Counted from the stretch's first letter, positions 44,042-53,372 are shown. The stretch: 64,000 bases of DNA from VAZQ01 sp963739175 (GCA_963739175.1 CAVTZH010000007.1:62001-126000), one strand, 5' to 3'. Notes: generated by a model from the sequence alone, not told the origin. Made by a program: numbers and translations.

Positions 44042-45412
44042 CTAGCGGCTGGGTGGCGCCAGGCTCGCTTGCGGCTGGGTGATCCGGATCTGGTGGCCGA
44101 TCGGGTCATTGGCGCCGGGCCGGTTGCCGTTGCGCGGCTTGGCCGCGTTTTTGGGTGACGGGTTGGCCGATTTGCCGGTCTTGCCGGATTTGGCCTTGGG
44201 CTGGCGGTCGCCGCCGCCCGACTCGGTGATCGACCCGGTGATATCCGCATTGGTCGAGTGGGTGATCTCGTGGTTGGGCCTACGCTTGTCCTTCTTGGCG
44301 GCGCGGCCGCGGATGATCCGGTTGTAGCGGAAATGGTCCGCGCCCGGCGCCGGCAGGACGTCGAGTTCCGGGAACGCCGCGAGGGTGATGACCTCCTCGG
44401 GCCACGGCGGCAGAACGACTTCGCCATCGCCGGCGCGCAGCGTCTCCGGCGCCGACACCAGCGTCACCGGCACGGCGTCGTCGTGCGTCTCCGCGCCGAA
44501 GCTCGTGACGCTCGGCGCCTGCATCGTCGTCGCCGCGGCGCGCACGCGATACGGCAGGACTCGCGGCCACACGCTTGGCTCGCCCTGCGCGACCTGCTCC
44601 CGGCCCGGCGGCTGCCGCACCAGCCATTGATCGGCGGTGGTAACGGTGGCCGGACGTCCGGCGGCGGACGGAACGACATGCACGACGCGATAGCCGCGCG
44701 CTTTGAGCTCGCGCAGGAGGTCCGGCAGGCCGAGCGCGGTCGCCGGCTTAATGTCGTGCAGCAGCAGGATGCCCTTGCCCTTGGCTTCCAACCGCTCGAG
44801 TGCGCGCCGGTTGATCTCGTGCGCGTTGATGCGCGTCCAGTCGTCGGCCATGAAGTCCACGCTCCAGGCCATGACCCGCTTCGATCGCAGATAGTGCTCC
44901 ACCGAATCCTGCCGCAGCAGGCCGGGGAACCGGAAGAACGGCGCCACCTTGGCGGGGTCGCCGACGGCGGCCGCGATCGACTGGAAACCGCCCTCGATTT
45001 CGCGCGCGGCGTCCTCGACCGACATCCGGTGGAAGTTGAATGGGTGGCTCTGGCTGTGGTTGGCGAGCGTGTGGCCTTCGTCGTGGGTGCGGCGCACGAT
45101 CTGCGGGAACGAACGCGCCATGCGCCCGACCATGAAGAAGGTCGCCTTCACGCATTCCTGCGCCAGGATGTCGAGGATGCGCGTCGAGTAGGGCGGCAGC
45201 GGACCGTCGTCGAAAGTGATGACGACTTCCTTGTCGTTGAGCGGCAGCGATTCCCGATATTGGTGGCCGCCGAGCAGACTGTGCTCGGACGGATCGACCA
45301 CGATGGTGCGGCTGGTTCCCAATGCGCCCGGATTTCCGGGGCATTCGGACGCCGTGGCCGGCGCGGCAATCAACGATGCCAGCAGGCAAGAAAACGCGAC
45401 AGCACTTCGCAT
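44042..45412 (-). CDS. Exported polysaccharide deacetylase with C-terminal extension
   Basis: 456 residues from ATG 45412. Signal peptide SAVAFSCLLASLIAAPATA. NodB homology domain (about 60-250): VITFDDGPLPPYS (catalytic D68, metal D69), TLANHSQSH (H119, H123), FFRFPGLLRQD and GILLLHDIKPATA. It removes acetyl groups from a polysaccharide or peptidoglycan in the periplasm. The last 200 residues are a Pro/Ala/Lys-rich extension without a known domain (NADITGSITESGGGDRQPKA), likely disordered. Ends opposite tRNA-Leu. Confidence 0.9.
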   Translation of the reverse strand: MRSAVAFSCLLASLIAAPATASECPGNPGALGTSRTIVVDPSEHSLLGGHQYRESLPLNDKEVVITFDDGPLPPYSTRILDILAQECVKATFFMVGRMARSFPQIVRRTHDEGHTLANHSQSHPFNFHRMSVEDAAREIEGGFQSIAAAVGDPAKVAPFFRFPGLLRQDSVEHYLRSKRVMAWSVDFMADDWTRINAHEINRRALERLEAKGKGILLLHDIKPATALGLPDLLRELKARGYRVVHVVPSAAGRPATVTTADQWLVRQPPGREQVAQGEPSVWPRVLPYRVRAAATTMQAPSVTSFGAETHDDAVPVTLVSAPETLRAGDGEVVLPPWPEEVITLAAFPELDVLPAPGADHFRYNRIIRGRAAKKDKRRPNHEITHSTNADITGSITESGGGDRQPKAKSGKTGKSANPSPKNAAKPRNGNRPGANDPIGHQIRITQPQASLAPPSR

Positions 45413-45662
45413 GCGTCCGGAAATCCCCGCCCCAGTTCGACAGCCCGGAGAGAGGTACCGGACGACAGTGGTCCCACACTGTACTGAGACCCTAGGTGCC
45501 CGCAACTTAAGGACGGCTTAATCCGGTGGACCCGGACAAATTCGCATACGGCTGTGACCTGCTTGCCACGTTTCCTTCTGAGGCGAGGTGAATTGCCACC
45601 GTGAAAGCCCCGGCGTACAAGCACGAAACGACCCTCCCAGCGCGTTGGCTTGAAGCTCCGGC

Positions 45663-47069
45663 ATGCTCGACGAGAAGGACATGACCGCGATACTGCCCGC
45701 CGTTGCGCCGCGCGACGACGAGGGCAACCTGCGCGCGGACTATGTCGAGCAGGTCGTCAAGGCGCTCGATGCCGGCAACGCCACGGCGTTGCGCGAGCTG
45801 GTCGGCGAGCTGCATGAGGCCGACGCCGGCGCCGTCATCGAGGCGCTCGATCCGGAACTGCGCCCGCGCCTGATCGCGCTGATGGGCGCCGATTTCGACT
45901 TCACCGCGCTGACCCAGGTCGACGACACCATCCGCGAGGAAATCCTCGAGGAGCTGCCGCCGGAAACCGTCGCCGAGGGCGTGCGCGAGCTCGATTCCGA
46001 CGACGCCGTCACCATCCTCGAGGACCTGCCGAAGGAAGAGCAGGCCGAGATCCTCGAGCAGTTGCCGGCGGTCGAGCGCATCGCGCTCCGGCGCAGCCTC
46101 GACTATCCGGAAGATTCCGCCGGCCGGCGGATGCAGGACGAGTTCATCGCGGTCGGGCCGGATTGGACCGTCGGGCAGACCATCGACTACATGCGCGAGA
46201 CGCCCGACCTGCCGGAGCGGTTCTGGGAGATCTACGTCGTCGACGCCGATCGCCGCCTGACCGGTGCGGTCGCGCTCGATCGCCTGTTGCGCACCAAGCG
46301 GCCGGTGCCGATCAAGGATCTGTTCGAGGAGGACCTGCATTCGGTCCACTCCATTGACGAGCAGGAAGAGGTGGCGCGCCTGTTCGAGCGCTACGACCTG
46401 GTCTCGGCGCCGGTCGTGGACGACGACAACCGCCTGGTCGGCGTCATCACCTTCGACGACATCGTGGACGTCATCGAGGAGGAGGCCGAAGAGGACATCA
46501 AGGCGCTCGGCGGCGTGAGCGGCGAGGAAGAGCTGTCGGATTCGGTCTGGACCACCGCCAAGAGCCGTTTCCCGTGGCTGCTTGCCAACCTCGTCACCGC
46601 GCTGGTGTCGGCCTGGGTCATCAGCAATTTCGAGGGCTCGATCGTCAAGATGGTTGCGCTCGCGGTGCTGATGCCGATCGTGGCCTCGATGGGCGGCAAT
46701 GCCGGCACCCAGACCATGACCGTGACGGTGCGCGCGCTCGCGACCCGCGAACTGTCGAGCGCCAATGCGGGCCGGATCATCCGCCGCGAGCTGATGGTCG
46801 GACTGTTCAACGGCCTGGTGTTTGCGACCATCCTGGGCACGGTCGCGGCGTTCTGGTTCAACGTCACCGATCTTGGGCTCGTCATCGCGCTCGCGATGGT
46901 GACGGTGCTGGCGGCGGCCGCGCTCGGCGGCATCCTGATCCCGCTGGTGCTCACCAAGCTCGGCGTCGACCCGGCGGTGTCCTCGGGGCCGTTCGTCACG
47001 ACCATCACCGACGTCGTCGGTTTTCTGTCGTTCCTGGGCATCGCGACGATCTGGTTCGGGCTGCAGTAG
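45663..47069 (+). CDS. mgtE: Magnesium transporter MgtE
   Basis: 468 residues. The N-terminal superhelical domain (about 25-135; VREL..DDAVTILEDLPKEEQAE) and two CBS domains (about 140-265; FWEIYVVDADRRLTGAVALD, APVVDDDNRLVGVITFDDIV) form the magnesium sensor. Then five membrane helices carry the pore signature PIVASMGGNAGTQTMTVTVR. The acidic connecting helix EEEAEEDIKALGG is the Mg-binding plug. No M-box-like leader is apparent upstream. Monocistronic. Confidence 0.95.
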   Translation: MLDEKDMTAILPAVAPRDDEGNLRADYVEQVVKALDAGNATALRELVGELHEADAGAVIEALDPELRPRLIALMGADFDFTALTQVDDTIREEILEELPPETVAEGVRELDSDDAVTILEDLPKEEQAEILEQLPAVERIALRRSLDYPEDSAGRRMQDEFIAVGPDWTVGQTIDYMRETPDLPERFWEIYVVDADRRLTGAVALDRLLRTKRPVPIKDLFEEDLHSVHSIDEQEEVARLFERYDLVSAPVVDDDNRLVGVITFDDIVDVIEEEAEEDIKALGGVSGEEELSDSVWTTAKSRFPWLLANLVTALVSAWVISNFEGSIVKMVALAVLMPIVASMGGNAGTQTMTVTVRALATRELSSANAGRIIRRELMVGLFNGLVFATILGTVAAFWFNVTDLGLVIALAMVTVLAAAALGGILIPLVLTKLGVDPAVSSGPFVTTITDVVGFLSFLGIATIWFGLQ

Positions 47070-47075
47070 AGCCTA

Positions 47076-47124
47076 CGTGCCCCGGACGCGGTGCAGCACG
47101 CAGTGATGCGCTGCGCCCGGGACA
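47076..47124. repeat. Short copy of the GTGCCCCGGACGCGGTGCAGC palindrome
   Basis: It has the same two ends as the element at 33000-33130 (GTGCCCCGGACGCGGTGCAGC and GCGCTGCGCCCGGGACAC) with the middle deleted, giving one compact hairpin after mgtE. Confidence 0.8.
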
Positions 47125-47216
47125 CGAGGCCAAAATTCACTGCTTCTTCACCATCCGCGCGTAATGGTTCCACCGGGAAAAAGTCTTTGTAACGCGTGGC
47201 TTTACCGGAGTACCCG

Positions 47217-49107
47217 GTGGATTTGAGTGATCAGACCGCCAACCGCGAACCGGCGCGGCGGTCGCGTGGTGCGTCGCTCGGCACCCGCCTTCGGGGGCCG
47301 GCGCGGCTCCGCCGTGGCGAAGCGGCGCTCGTCAAGCTGATGTCGCCGCTGGCGATGGTGGTCATCGCCGCCACCGTGCTCGGTTGCGTGCTGGGCTTGG
47401 TGCTGGCGCAGCAGGCCGACGACTATCTCGAAAGCACCCAGCGTCAGGCGCTGCGCGGCGCGGTCGAGGCGCTGCAGATGGTGGCGCCTGGCCTCAGCGA
47501 TATTGATCCGGACACGGTCCACATCCTCGAAACCGCTTCGGGGCTGAAGAACTTGCGCCTTGCCGAAGAGCCGCCCGAGGGTGCGCATGCGGTGCAGTCC
47601 CTGATCGATACCAAGGGCCGGATCGTCGGCTGGTTCAGTTGGGATCCGGAACGGCCCGCGACCGCGATGGCCACGCGGCTGTTGCCGTTCGGCGGCCTGA
47701 TCGCGCTCGGCCTGCTCGGTTTCGCGCTGCTGGCGATGTGGCAACTCCGCCGGCTCGACCGGCTGCTCGCGCAAAGCACCCGCGAGGTGCAGCGGCTCGC
47801 CTATGAGGATACGATCACCGGCCTGCCCAACCTGCACCGCATGCGCGATGAGACCGACCAGGCTGCTCGCCAAGCGCAAGGGCGACGAACTGGTGGCGGT
47901 GGCGCTGATGGATCTCGGCGGGTTCGACGAGATGAAGGAAGCGATCGGCGACGCCGGCGAAGACGAGGTGCTGACCGAAATCGCCAACCGGCTGCGCCGC
48001 GATGTGCCCGACGGCGTGCTGATCGCGCGGCTGCGCGGCGACAAGTTCGGCCTGGTGATGCGCGCGGCGAGCGTCGAGCAGGCGCTGTCGGTGGTGCAGA
48101 CCACGCGCGACGCGATCTCGCGTGCCATCTGGGTCGATCAGGTGGTGCAGGTCTCGGCCAATGCGGGGCTGGCGATCGCTCCGCGTGACGGCGACAACCG
48201 CGACGAACTCATGCGCCGCGCCGACCTCGCGCTGCGCAACGCCAGGCGGCGCGGCCGCGGGCTCACCATGCAGTTCTCGCCGACCATGGAGGGCGATTTC
48301 GACGAGCGGCGGTTCATCAAGCGCGAGCTGTCGAAGGCGATGGCGACGCGCTCGTTCGAGGTGCACTACCAGCCGATCGTGCGCGCCGAAGGCGGCGCCA
48401 TCGTCGGCGTCGAGTCCCTGCTGCGCTGGAACCACCCGAGCCGCGGTTACATCCCGCCGAGCCTGTTCATACCGGTGGCGGAGGATGCGGGACTGATGGA
48501 TCAGCTCGGCGCGTTCGTGCTGCGGCGCGCGCTCGCCGACGCCGCGCGCTGGCCGCACCTTTACGTCGCGGTCAACCTGTCGCCGGTGCAGGTGCGCGAC
48601 CGCCGGTTCATCGACGTTGTGCGCGAGGTCCTCGCCGAGACCAAGACCGATCCCGCCCGCGTGGTGCTGGAGATCACCGAGGGCGTGCTGATCGACGATC
48701 CTTTGACCGCCAAGGCGCGGCTCGAGGACCTGCGGCGCATCGGCGTGCAGCTTGCGCTCGACGATTTCGGCTCCGGCTATTCGAGCCTCGCTTATCTGCA
48801 GCAGCTTCCGTTCGACAAGCTCAAGATCGACCGCGGCTTCGTCGCCGCGCTCGACCAGTCGGCGAACACCGGCGTGATCATCCAGGCGATCGTGACGCTC
48901 GGCCGCGCGCTCGGCATGAGCGTGCTGATCGAGGGGGTCGAGACCGAGGAGCAGCGCGTGCTGCTGCGGCTCGCCGGCTGCAACGAGATGCAGGGCTTCC
49001 TGTTCGCCAAGCCGGGTGTCGCCGATGAGGTGGATCGGATGCTGGCCGCGGGCGGGATATTGCCGCTGCTGGCGGCGACGAAGGAGACGGTGAAGGTAGC
49101 TGGGTAG
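47217..49107 (+). CDS. GGDEF/EAL domain protein with degenerate GGDEF, frameshifted
   Basis: About 630 residues from GTG 47217 (CGGAG at 47208-47212; GTG 47196 possible). Two membrane helices (MVVIAATVLGCVLGLVLAQ, FGGLIALGLLGFALLAMW) flank a periplasmic sensor. One extra base at about 47860 breaks the frame in the GGDEF domain (YEDTITGLPNLHRMRDETD, then RLLAKRKGDE). The diguanylate cyclase signature reads RGDKF, so cyclase activity is unlikely. The EAL domain is well kept: GVESLLRWNHPSRG, NLSPVQ, EITEGVLID, LDDFGSGYSSLAYL, LKIDRGF. It is therefore probably a c-di-GMP phosphodiesterase. Confidence 0.87.
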
Positions 49108-49177
49108 GCGCCTACCGAGCTGGTGGGCGAGGGAAGGCCAGTAAGTACTTGGCGATTCGGAGGGAATCACATACGCC

Positions 49178-49516
49178 ATGAACACCATGATGCGCGTTCG
49201 ACTGAAGGCTGACGGCCGGATCGTGGAAATCCTGCCTGATGGCACCGAGCGGGAGCTGACCCGCGCGGCCACGACGGGCGTCGCCGAGAGCGGCGGTCCC
49301 GGTGCGGCTGCCTATGCGCGCGGGGTGCGCGCCCAAACCAAGCTGACGCAAGCCGAGTTCGCGTCCCGCATCGGCGTGCCGATCGAGACCGTGCGCAACT
49401 GGGAGCAGGGCAAGCGCTCACCGCGCGGACCCGCCCGCGCGCTGCTCAAGCTGATCGAAAAGGCGCCGCAGGTCGCGTTTGCGGTGTTGAGCACGGCGAA
49501 GACGACGACGCATTGA
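49178..49516 (+). CDS. Helix-turn-helix (XRE/antitoxin-like) DNA-binding protein
   Basis: 112 residues with GGAGGG upstream. The N-terminal 35 residues form a beta-rich segment (MRVRLKADGRIVEILPDGTE). The C-terminal XRE helix-turn-helix is LTQAEFASRIGVPIETVRNW, then EQGKRSPRGPARALLKLIEK. This C-terminal pattern is typical of HigA/MqsA-type antitoxins. No toxin gene is visible on either side. A perfect AAGTACTT palindrome at 49143-49150, 28 bases before the start, could be an autoregulatory operator. Confidence 0.82.
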   Translation: MNTMMRVRLKADGRIVEILPDGTERELTRAATTGVAESGGPGAAAYARGVRAQTKLTQAEFASRIGVPIETVRNWEQGKRSPRGPARALLKLIEKAPQVAFAVLSTAKTTTH

Positions 49517-49519
49517 TCA

Positions 49520-49642
49520 GTAGCCCGGGTTGAGCGCAGCGAAACCCGGGAGCCATCTCGTCGTTTTGGCAGATCAGTCCCGGATTTCGCCATAGCGCGT
49601 CGAAGACGCGCGTAGACGCGCTTGCGGCTCAATCCGGGCTAC
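49520..49642. repeat. Intergenic palindromic repeat region (GTAGCCCGG type)
   Basis: Outer GTAGCCCGG (49520-49528) pairs with CCGGGCTAC near 49634-49642. Inside are CCCGGGTTGAGCGCAGCGAAACCCGGG-type and GCGCGTC-GAA-GACGCGC hairpins. The second is the covarying relative of those at 8297 and 50662. Confidence 0.85.
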
Positions 49643-49849
49643 CCGCTGCCGGCGAGTTCCGCTGCAATTCGCCCTCGGCAGGGCTTCCAGCCTGCTGACT
49701 GCTCCCTGCGGATTCGATATGCTGAGCTTCCTCCCGGCTGGTTCGGGAGAGCGAATTCCATTTCCACAATGCCTGGCAGCGAGGTGACCGGCAGAGCCGG
49801 GTAAGACGGGGAAGGCGAGGGGCGGCAAGGCATACGATCGGAGGATGCT

Positions 49850-50281
49850 ATGTCCATCGAAAGTATTCTGAGGCAGAAGGGCGCCGAGGTCGCAACAATA
49901 GCCCCGGACGTCAGCATCAAGCGGGCGGCGGACTGGCTGCGTGCAAAGAATATCGGCTCTCTCGTGGTAACGAGTGGCGACGCAATTGTCGGTCTCGTTT
50001 CCGAACGTGAAATCGTTCATGCTCTCTCTCGCTATGGCGAGGCCGTAATATCGATACCCGTGAGCGAGATCATGCGACGCGGCGTGATCACCGTTTCCCC
50101 GACCGAAACCGTTTCCCACGTGATGAGCCTGATGACTCGTCATCGGGTGCGCCACATGCCGGTTCTGCGCGACGGAAAGCTTGCAGGCATCATCAGCATC
50201 GGCGACGTCGTCAAACTTCGGCTGGACGATCTGGAGCTGGAGAACAACGTGCTGCGCGATGCCTACATCGCGGCGCACTGA
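49850..50281 (+). CDS. CBS domain-containing protein
   Basis: 143 residues made of two CBS domains. The first is ATIAPDVSIKRAADWLRAKN with GSLVVTSGDAIVGLVSEREI. The second is IMRRGVITVSPTETVSHVMS with VRHMPVLRDGKLAGIISIGD. A C-terminal helix follows (LDDLELENNVLRDAYIAAH). Such stand-alone pairs bind adenine nucleotides and act as energy or redox sensors on partner proteins. The preceding 200 bases are non-coding. No partner is adjacent. Confidence 0.9.
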   Translation: MSIESILRQKGAEVATIAPDVSIKRAADWLRAKNIGSLVVTSGDAIVGLVSEREIVHALSRYGEAVISIPVSEIMRRGVITVSPTETVSHVMSLMTRHRVRHMPVLRDGKLAGIISIGDVVKLRLDDLELENNVLRDAYIAAH

Positions 50282-50425
50282 CCTACGCCAGGCTGGCCGG
50301 TCGTTCCACGAGCAGAGTATCACCGTATTCCGCGTAGTTCCGCCATTCCGGATCGCGCGACGACACTTCCTTAAGATATTGCATCCAAATTGCTGGCGAA
50401 GGCATTGGCGAGCGCGGGGCGCCCG

Positions 50426-50584
50426 ATGCATCCGGAAACCTGGCTGGTTATCGCAATCCTCGCCCCGATGGCGGCGTATGGGTTGGTCTGTGCCTATCGG
50501 CTGGCCTACGCCACGATCGCGGATGCGGTCCTCCTCATCGCTTTGACAAGCGCCGCGCTCGGAGCCAGCTATCTGTTCTGTTAG
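50426..50584 (+). CDS. Small two-helix membrane protein (52 aa)
   Basis: MHPETWLVIAILAPMAAYGL, a short loop (AYRLAYATIAD), then a second helix VLLIALTSAALGASYLF ending in Cys. The start ATG 50426 has only a weak GGGG-type ribosome site, and an upstream frame (from 50390) is possible. Alone after the CBS gene. Plausible but unproven. Confidence 0.45.
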   Translation: MHPETWLVIAILAPMAAYGLVCAYRLAYATIADAVLLIALTSAALGASYLFC

Positions 50585-50604
50585 GTCTGTAGGGCGCAAT
50601 AGCC

Positions 50605-50736
50605 ATAAGCGCGTTTACGCGCGTCCATAGCCCGTCCACCAGCGCGTTTACGCGCGTCCATAGCCCGTCGAAGACGGGCGTCAACGCCCTTTAGGACGCG
50701 CTATGGACGGGCGTCAACGCCAGGACGCGCTATGGC
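50605..50736. repeat. Composite intergenic hairpin repeat
   Basis: A 29-base unit beginning AGCGCGTTTACGCGCGTCCA occurs twice (50608-50636, 50641-50669). It is followed by CATAGCCCGTCGAAGACGGG with its ACGCCC arm and then two inverted copies (GGACGCGCTATGG, GACGGGCGTCAACGCC). Hairpins GCGCGT-TT-ACGCGC and GCCCGTC-GAA-GACGGGC can form. Confidence 0.85.
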
Positions 50737-50853
50737 GCATTACGTCATTTTCACATTCAGACGGGGTGCGCCGCCCCACTTTCGCCCCCAGCCATGCCGA
50801 AGCTCACGGGCCTGAGGGTGGAAGCATCGAAATCTGAAACTGATGGATTGAAA

Positions 50854-51398
50854 ATGTATCAGCCTCTCAAACAATGCCTCTCACCAATCGTGCTCGTGCT
50901 TTGCTCGTTGGCCCTCACCGCGTGCATGAGCTCAGACAAGGGTCTGATGGACGCAGATACGCGCGTCCTCCCGTTCACACCCCCGATCACGCTCGAAGTC
51001 TACGATCGCAAGAATGCGAGCGAGCCGTGGCGGAAGGAAAAGGACCCGGTCACGCTCGTTGCGGACGGCCAGCTCCTCGTTCGGCTCAAAAACGAAACGT
51101 CGGGAGACACCTATTCCTTTCATCAGCTTGAGCCCGGCCGCTTTATCGTCGAGGCGACGATGAAATCGTCAGGCCGTTTCTTCTATAGCGTTCTGGAGGT
51201 GCGGAACGGCGAAGGCCTCTTGCACTATTTGGATTGTGAGAACATCGATCAGGCCGCATTCGGGGCCGCGGGCGGGACCGTGATCGGCATACGCACAAAG
51301 AGTGCAAGCTGGATAAGATTGCAAACCCGCTCGCGTTTTTGAAGTCGTTGGCCGCAAAGCCCACCGGGTGGCAACAGAGATTCGTACCGGTGCAGTGA
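50854..51398 (+). CDS. Putative lipoprotein, frameshifted at C-terminus
   Basis: ATG 50854 opens PLKQCLSPIVLVLCSLALTAC, a lipoprotein signal with lipobox LTAC. The mature part is LEVYDRKNASEPWRKEKDPV, then VADGQLLVRLKNETSGDTYS and GEGLLHYLDCENID. The frame breaks at about 51290. The frame one base back reads THKECKLDKIANPLAFLKSL and ends GWQQRFVPVQ at 51398, a far more protein-like end than the in-frame ASWIRLQTRSRF. This looks like a missing base, unlike most shifts here. About 181 residues. Family unknown. Confidence 0.65.
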
Positions 51399-51434
51399 GG
51401 TGAGCTTGCACGGGAGGACTTGCGGAAGCGAAGC

Positions 51435-51962
51435 CTACTTGCGGTTTTCGGCTTCTTCCGTTTGCCCGATGCCCAATGCGACTGCCCAGGCACCCAAGAC
51501 GACCGCAACAAGCAGCGTGACGTAGGAAGCCGTAACGAGATACATGCCCCATTGCGGGCTTTCGAACAAAGTGATGCTTCCGACGATACCGAGCAGATAG
51601 GCCGCACAATACGCAATCGTGCGAGTCATTTTGAAGCCCGCGCGTCGGCTGGCGGCCTTGTCTTTGTAGAAATAGCTGTAGGCGCTGCTCAGAGGAAACC
51701 ACAACCCGGCCAGGTTGAGAGCAAATAGCTGGACGCCAAGGGCGGGTACCGGCTGTGGAACAAGAATAACCACCGCTTCCAAGAGCAACGTCAGAAGATA
51801 GAGCGTCCCGTGGTACGCCCGAACACGAAAGGCGGGATTGTCCACGAGGTCGCGGAGATGGAGCGATGCGGCAACGAAAATCAATCCAATAAGCGTAGCC
51901 GACGACGCGCCGAGCATGATGTAGAGGTCGTGCCACGCCTGAATTGGATGATCGCTTTCCAT
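51435..51962 (-). CDS. Hypothetical integral membrane protein
   Basis: 175 residues with four or five membrane helices (DLYIMLGASSATLIGLIFVA, LYLLTLLLEAVVILVPQPV, FALNLAGLWFPLSSAYSYFY, IAYCAAYLLGIVGSITL, VTASYVTLLVAVVLGAWAVA). It begins MESDHPIQAWHDLYIMLGAS, a start seen in uncharacterised rhizobial membrane proteins. Tail QTEEAENRK is cytoplasmic. Convergent with the lipoprotein gene. Confidence 0.7.
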   Translation of the reverse strand: MESDHPIQAWHDLYIMLGASSATLIGLIFVAASLHLRDLVDNPAFRVRAYHGTLYLLTLLLEAVVILVPQPVPALGVQLFALNLAGLWFPLSSAYSYFYKDKAASRRAGFKMTRTIAYCAAYLLGIVGSITLFESPQWGMYLVTASYVTLLVAVVLGAWAVALGIGQTEEAENRK

Positions 51963-52541
51963 GCGCTTTCATGAGTTGTCGGTGTGCGCTGTCCGCGTTT
52001 CTCGCATTGTCTGCAATTCAATCCAGATGCACAACGCGCTTGATGCACAACGCACTTGGCGACCGGCAATGACTTAGTGACGTATCCACGCACGATGATT
52101 TGCGCGCGAGAGCGGAAAGCCCACTGCCGGACACAGAGGTCCCCAACATTCGCGTGCTAGGATTATGATCCTTGACAACGCTCCGGCGACGCGCCTATCC
52201 TTTGCGTCCCGCCGCGTAGCGTTCGGGCTCGCACTTTGCCGGGTTTTGCAATGACAAGCGCGCGTGGCTGTAAGACCAGTAAGACAGTAAGAAAAATCGC
52301 AGAAGCGACTGATCCGGCTTACGAATCTGGCGATGGCGGAGGTCTTACAGCCCCGCCGCGGCTGCAGTAAGACGCAGCAAGATCGCGCAGGCGATCATCC
52401 GCACAACCGCCATTGCCCCGGCCCATCCGTCGCCGCTAGACTCCATCTCGATTGCACCTTCCCGATGCCCGATCGGATCACGCCGTCCCGTGCCCGCGGG
52501 CGCTCATCGACATCAGCCAGTCAGCGAGAGAGTGAAAGTCC
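51963..52541. other. Intergenic region with structured stretch
   Basis: 579 bases without a convincing gene. The first half is AT-richer and unstructured. From 52266 to about 52395 it holds a 12-bp perfect inverted repeat, short GTAAGA direct repeats and two small hairpins, listed separately. Confidence 0.45.
52266..52352. repeat. 12-bp perfect inverted repeat with internal GTAAGA repeats
   Basis: GGCTGTAAGACC (52266-52277) is the exact reverse complement of GGTCTTACAGCC (52341-52352). The enclosed 63 bases contain CAGTAAGACAGTAAGA and the mini-hairpin TCGC-AGAA-GCGA (about 52298-52309). Just downstream GATCGC-GCAG-GCGATC forms another hairpin (about 52380-52395). Confidence 0.75.
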
Positions 52542-53372
52542 ATGAATTCCATTGAAGCCAACGGCGCACGCATTCCGGCCATCGGGCTCGGCACCATGAC
52601 GCTGAAAGAGCAGGTGTGCATCGACGCCGTGAAGACCGCGCTCAAGCTCGGCTATCGCCATCTCGACACCGCCGAGCGCTACGGCAACGAGGAATGGGTG
52701 GGCGAGGGGCTGCATCAGGGCCTCGCCGAGCAGGGCCTCAAGCGCGAGGACGTGTTCGTCACCACGAAAGTGTATTGGGACAAGCTCGCGCCCGGCGATT
52801 TCGAGAAGTCGGTGGAGGAGTCGCTCAAGAAGCTGAAGCTGCCTTGGGTCGATCTCCTGCTGATCCACTGGAACAACCCGAAGGTGCCGCTCTCAGACAG
52901 CATCACGTCGCTGTGCAACGCCAAGAAGAAGGGCCAGGCCAAGCATGTCGGCGTCGCCAACTTCACCACCTCGATGCTCGACGAGGCGGTGAAGCTCGCG
53001 ACCGAGCCGCTGGTGACCAACCAGATCGAGGTGCATCCCTTCCTTGACCAGAGCAAGGTGCTCGCCGCCTGCAAGAAGCACGGCCTGTCGGTGACCGCCT
53101 ACTGCCCGATCGCGCGCGGCAAGGTGCCCGGCAACGAAACCCTTGAACGCATCGGCAAGGCGCACGGCAGGAGCGCGTCGCAGGTCGCGCTGCGCTACCT
53201 CGTGCAGCAGGGCATCATCCCGATCCCGCGCACGGCGACGCCGGCGCATCTGGCGGCCAACCTCGCGCTGTTCGACTTCACGCTGACGGGAGCCGAGATG
53301 GCCGACATCGCCAAGCTCGCCAAGCCCGACGGCCGCGTGGTCAATCCCGCCCATTCGCCGCAGTGGGACTGA
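52542..53372 (+). CDS. Aldo/keto reductase
   Basis: 276 residues. Catalytic tetrad D42, Y47 (LDTAERYGNE), K76 (VTTKVYWD) and H109 (LLIHWNNP). NADPH pocket motifs are GVANFTTSMLDEAV and PIPRTATPAHLAANLALFDF. It belongs to the 2,5-diketo-D-gluconate reductase/methylglyoxal-reducing AKR5-like group. It reduces aldehydes or keto-sugars. A paralogue lies 1.4 kb downstream on the same strand. Confidence 0.92.
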   Translation: MNSIEANGARIPAIGLGTMTLKEQVCIDAVKTALKLGYRHLDTAERYGNEEWVGEGLHQGLAEQGLKREDVFVTTKVYWDKLAPGDFEKSVEESLKKLKLPWVDLLLIHWNNPKVPLSDSITSLCNAKKKGQAKHVGVANFTTSMLDEAVKLATEPLVTNQIEVHPFLDQSKVLAACKKHGLSVTAYCPIARGKVPGNETLERIGKAHGRSASQVALRYLVQQGIIPIPRTATPAHLAANLALFDFTLTGAEMADIAKLAKPDGRVVNPAHSPQWD

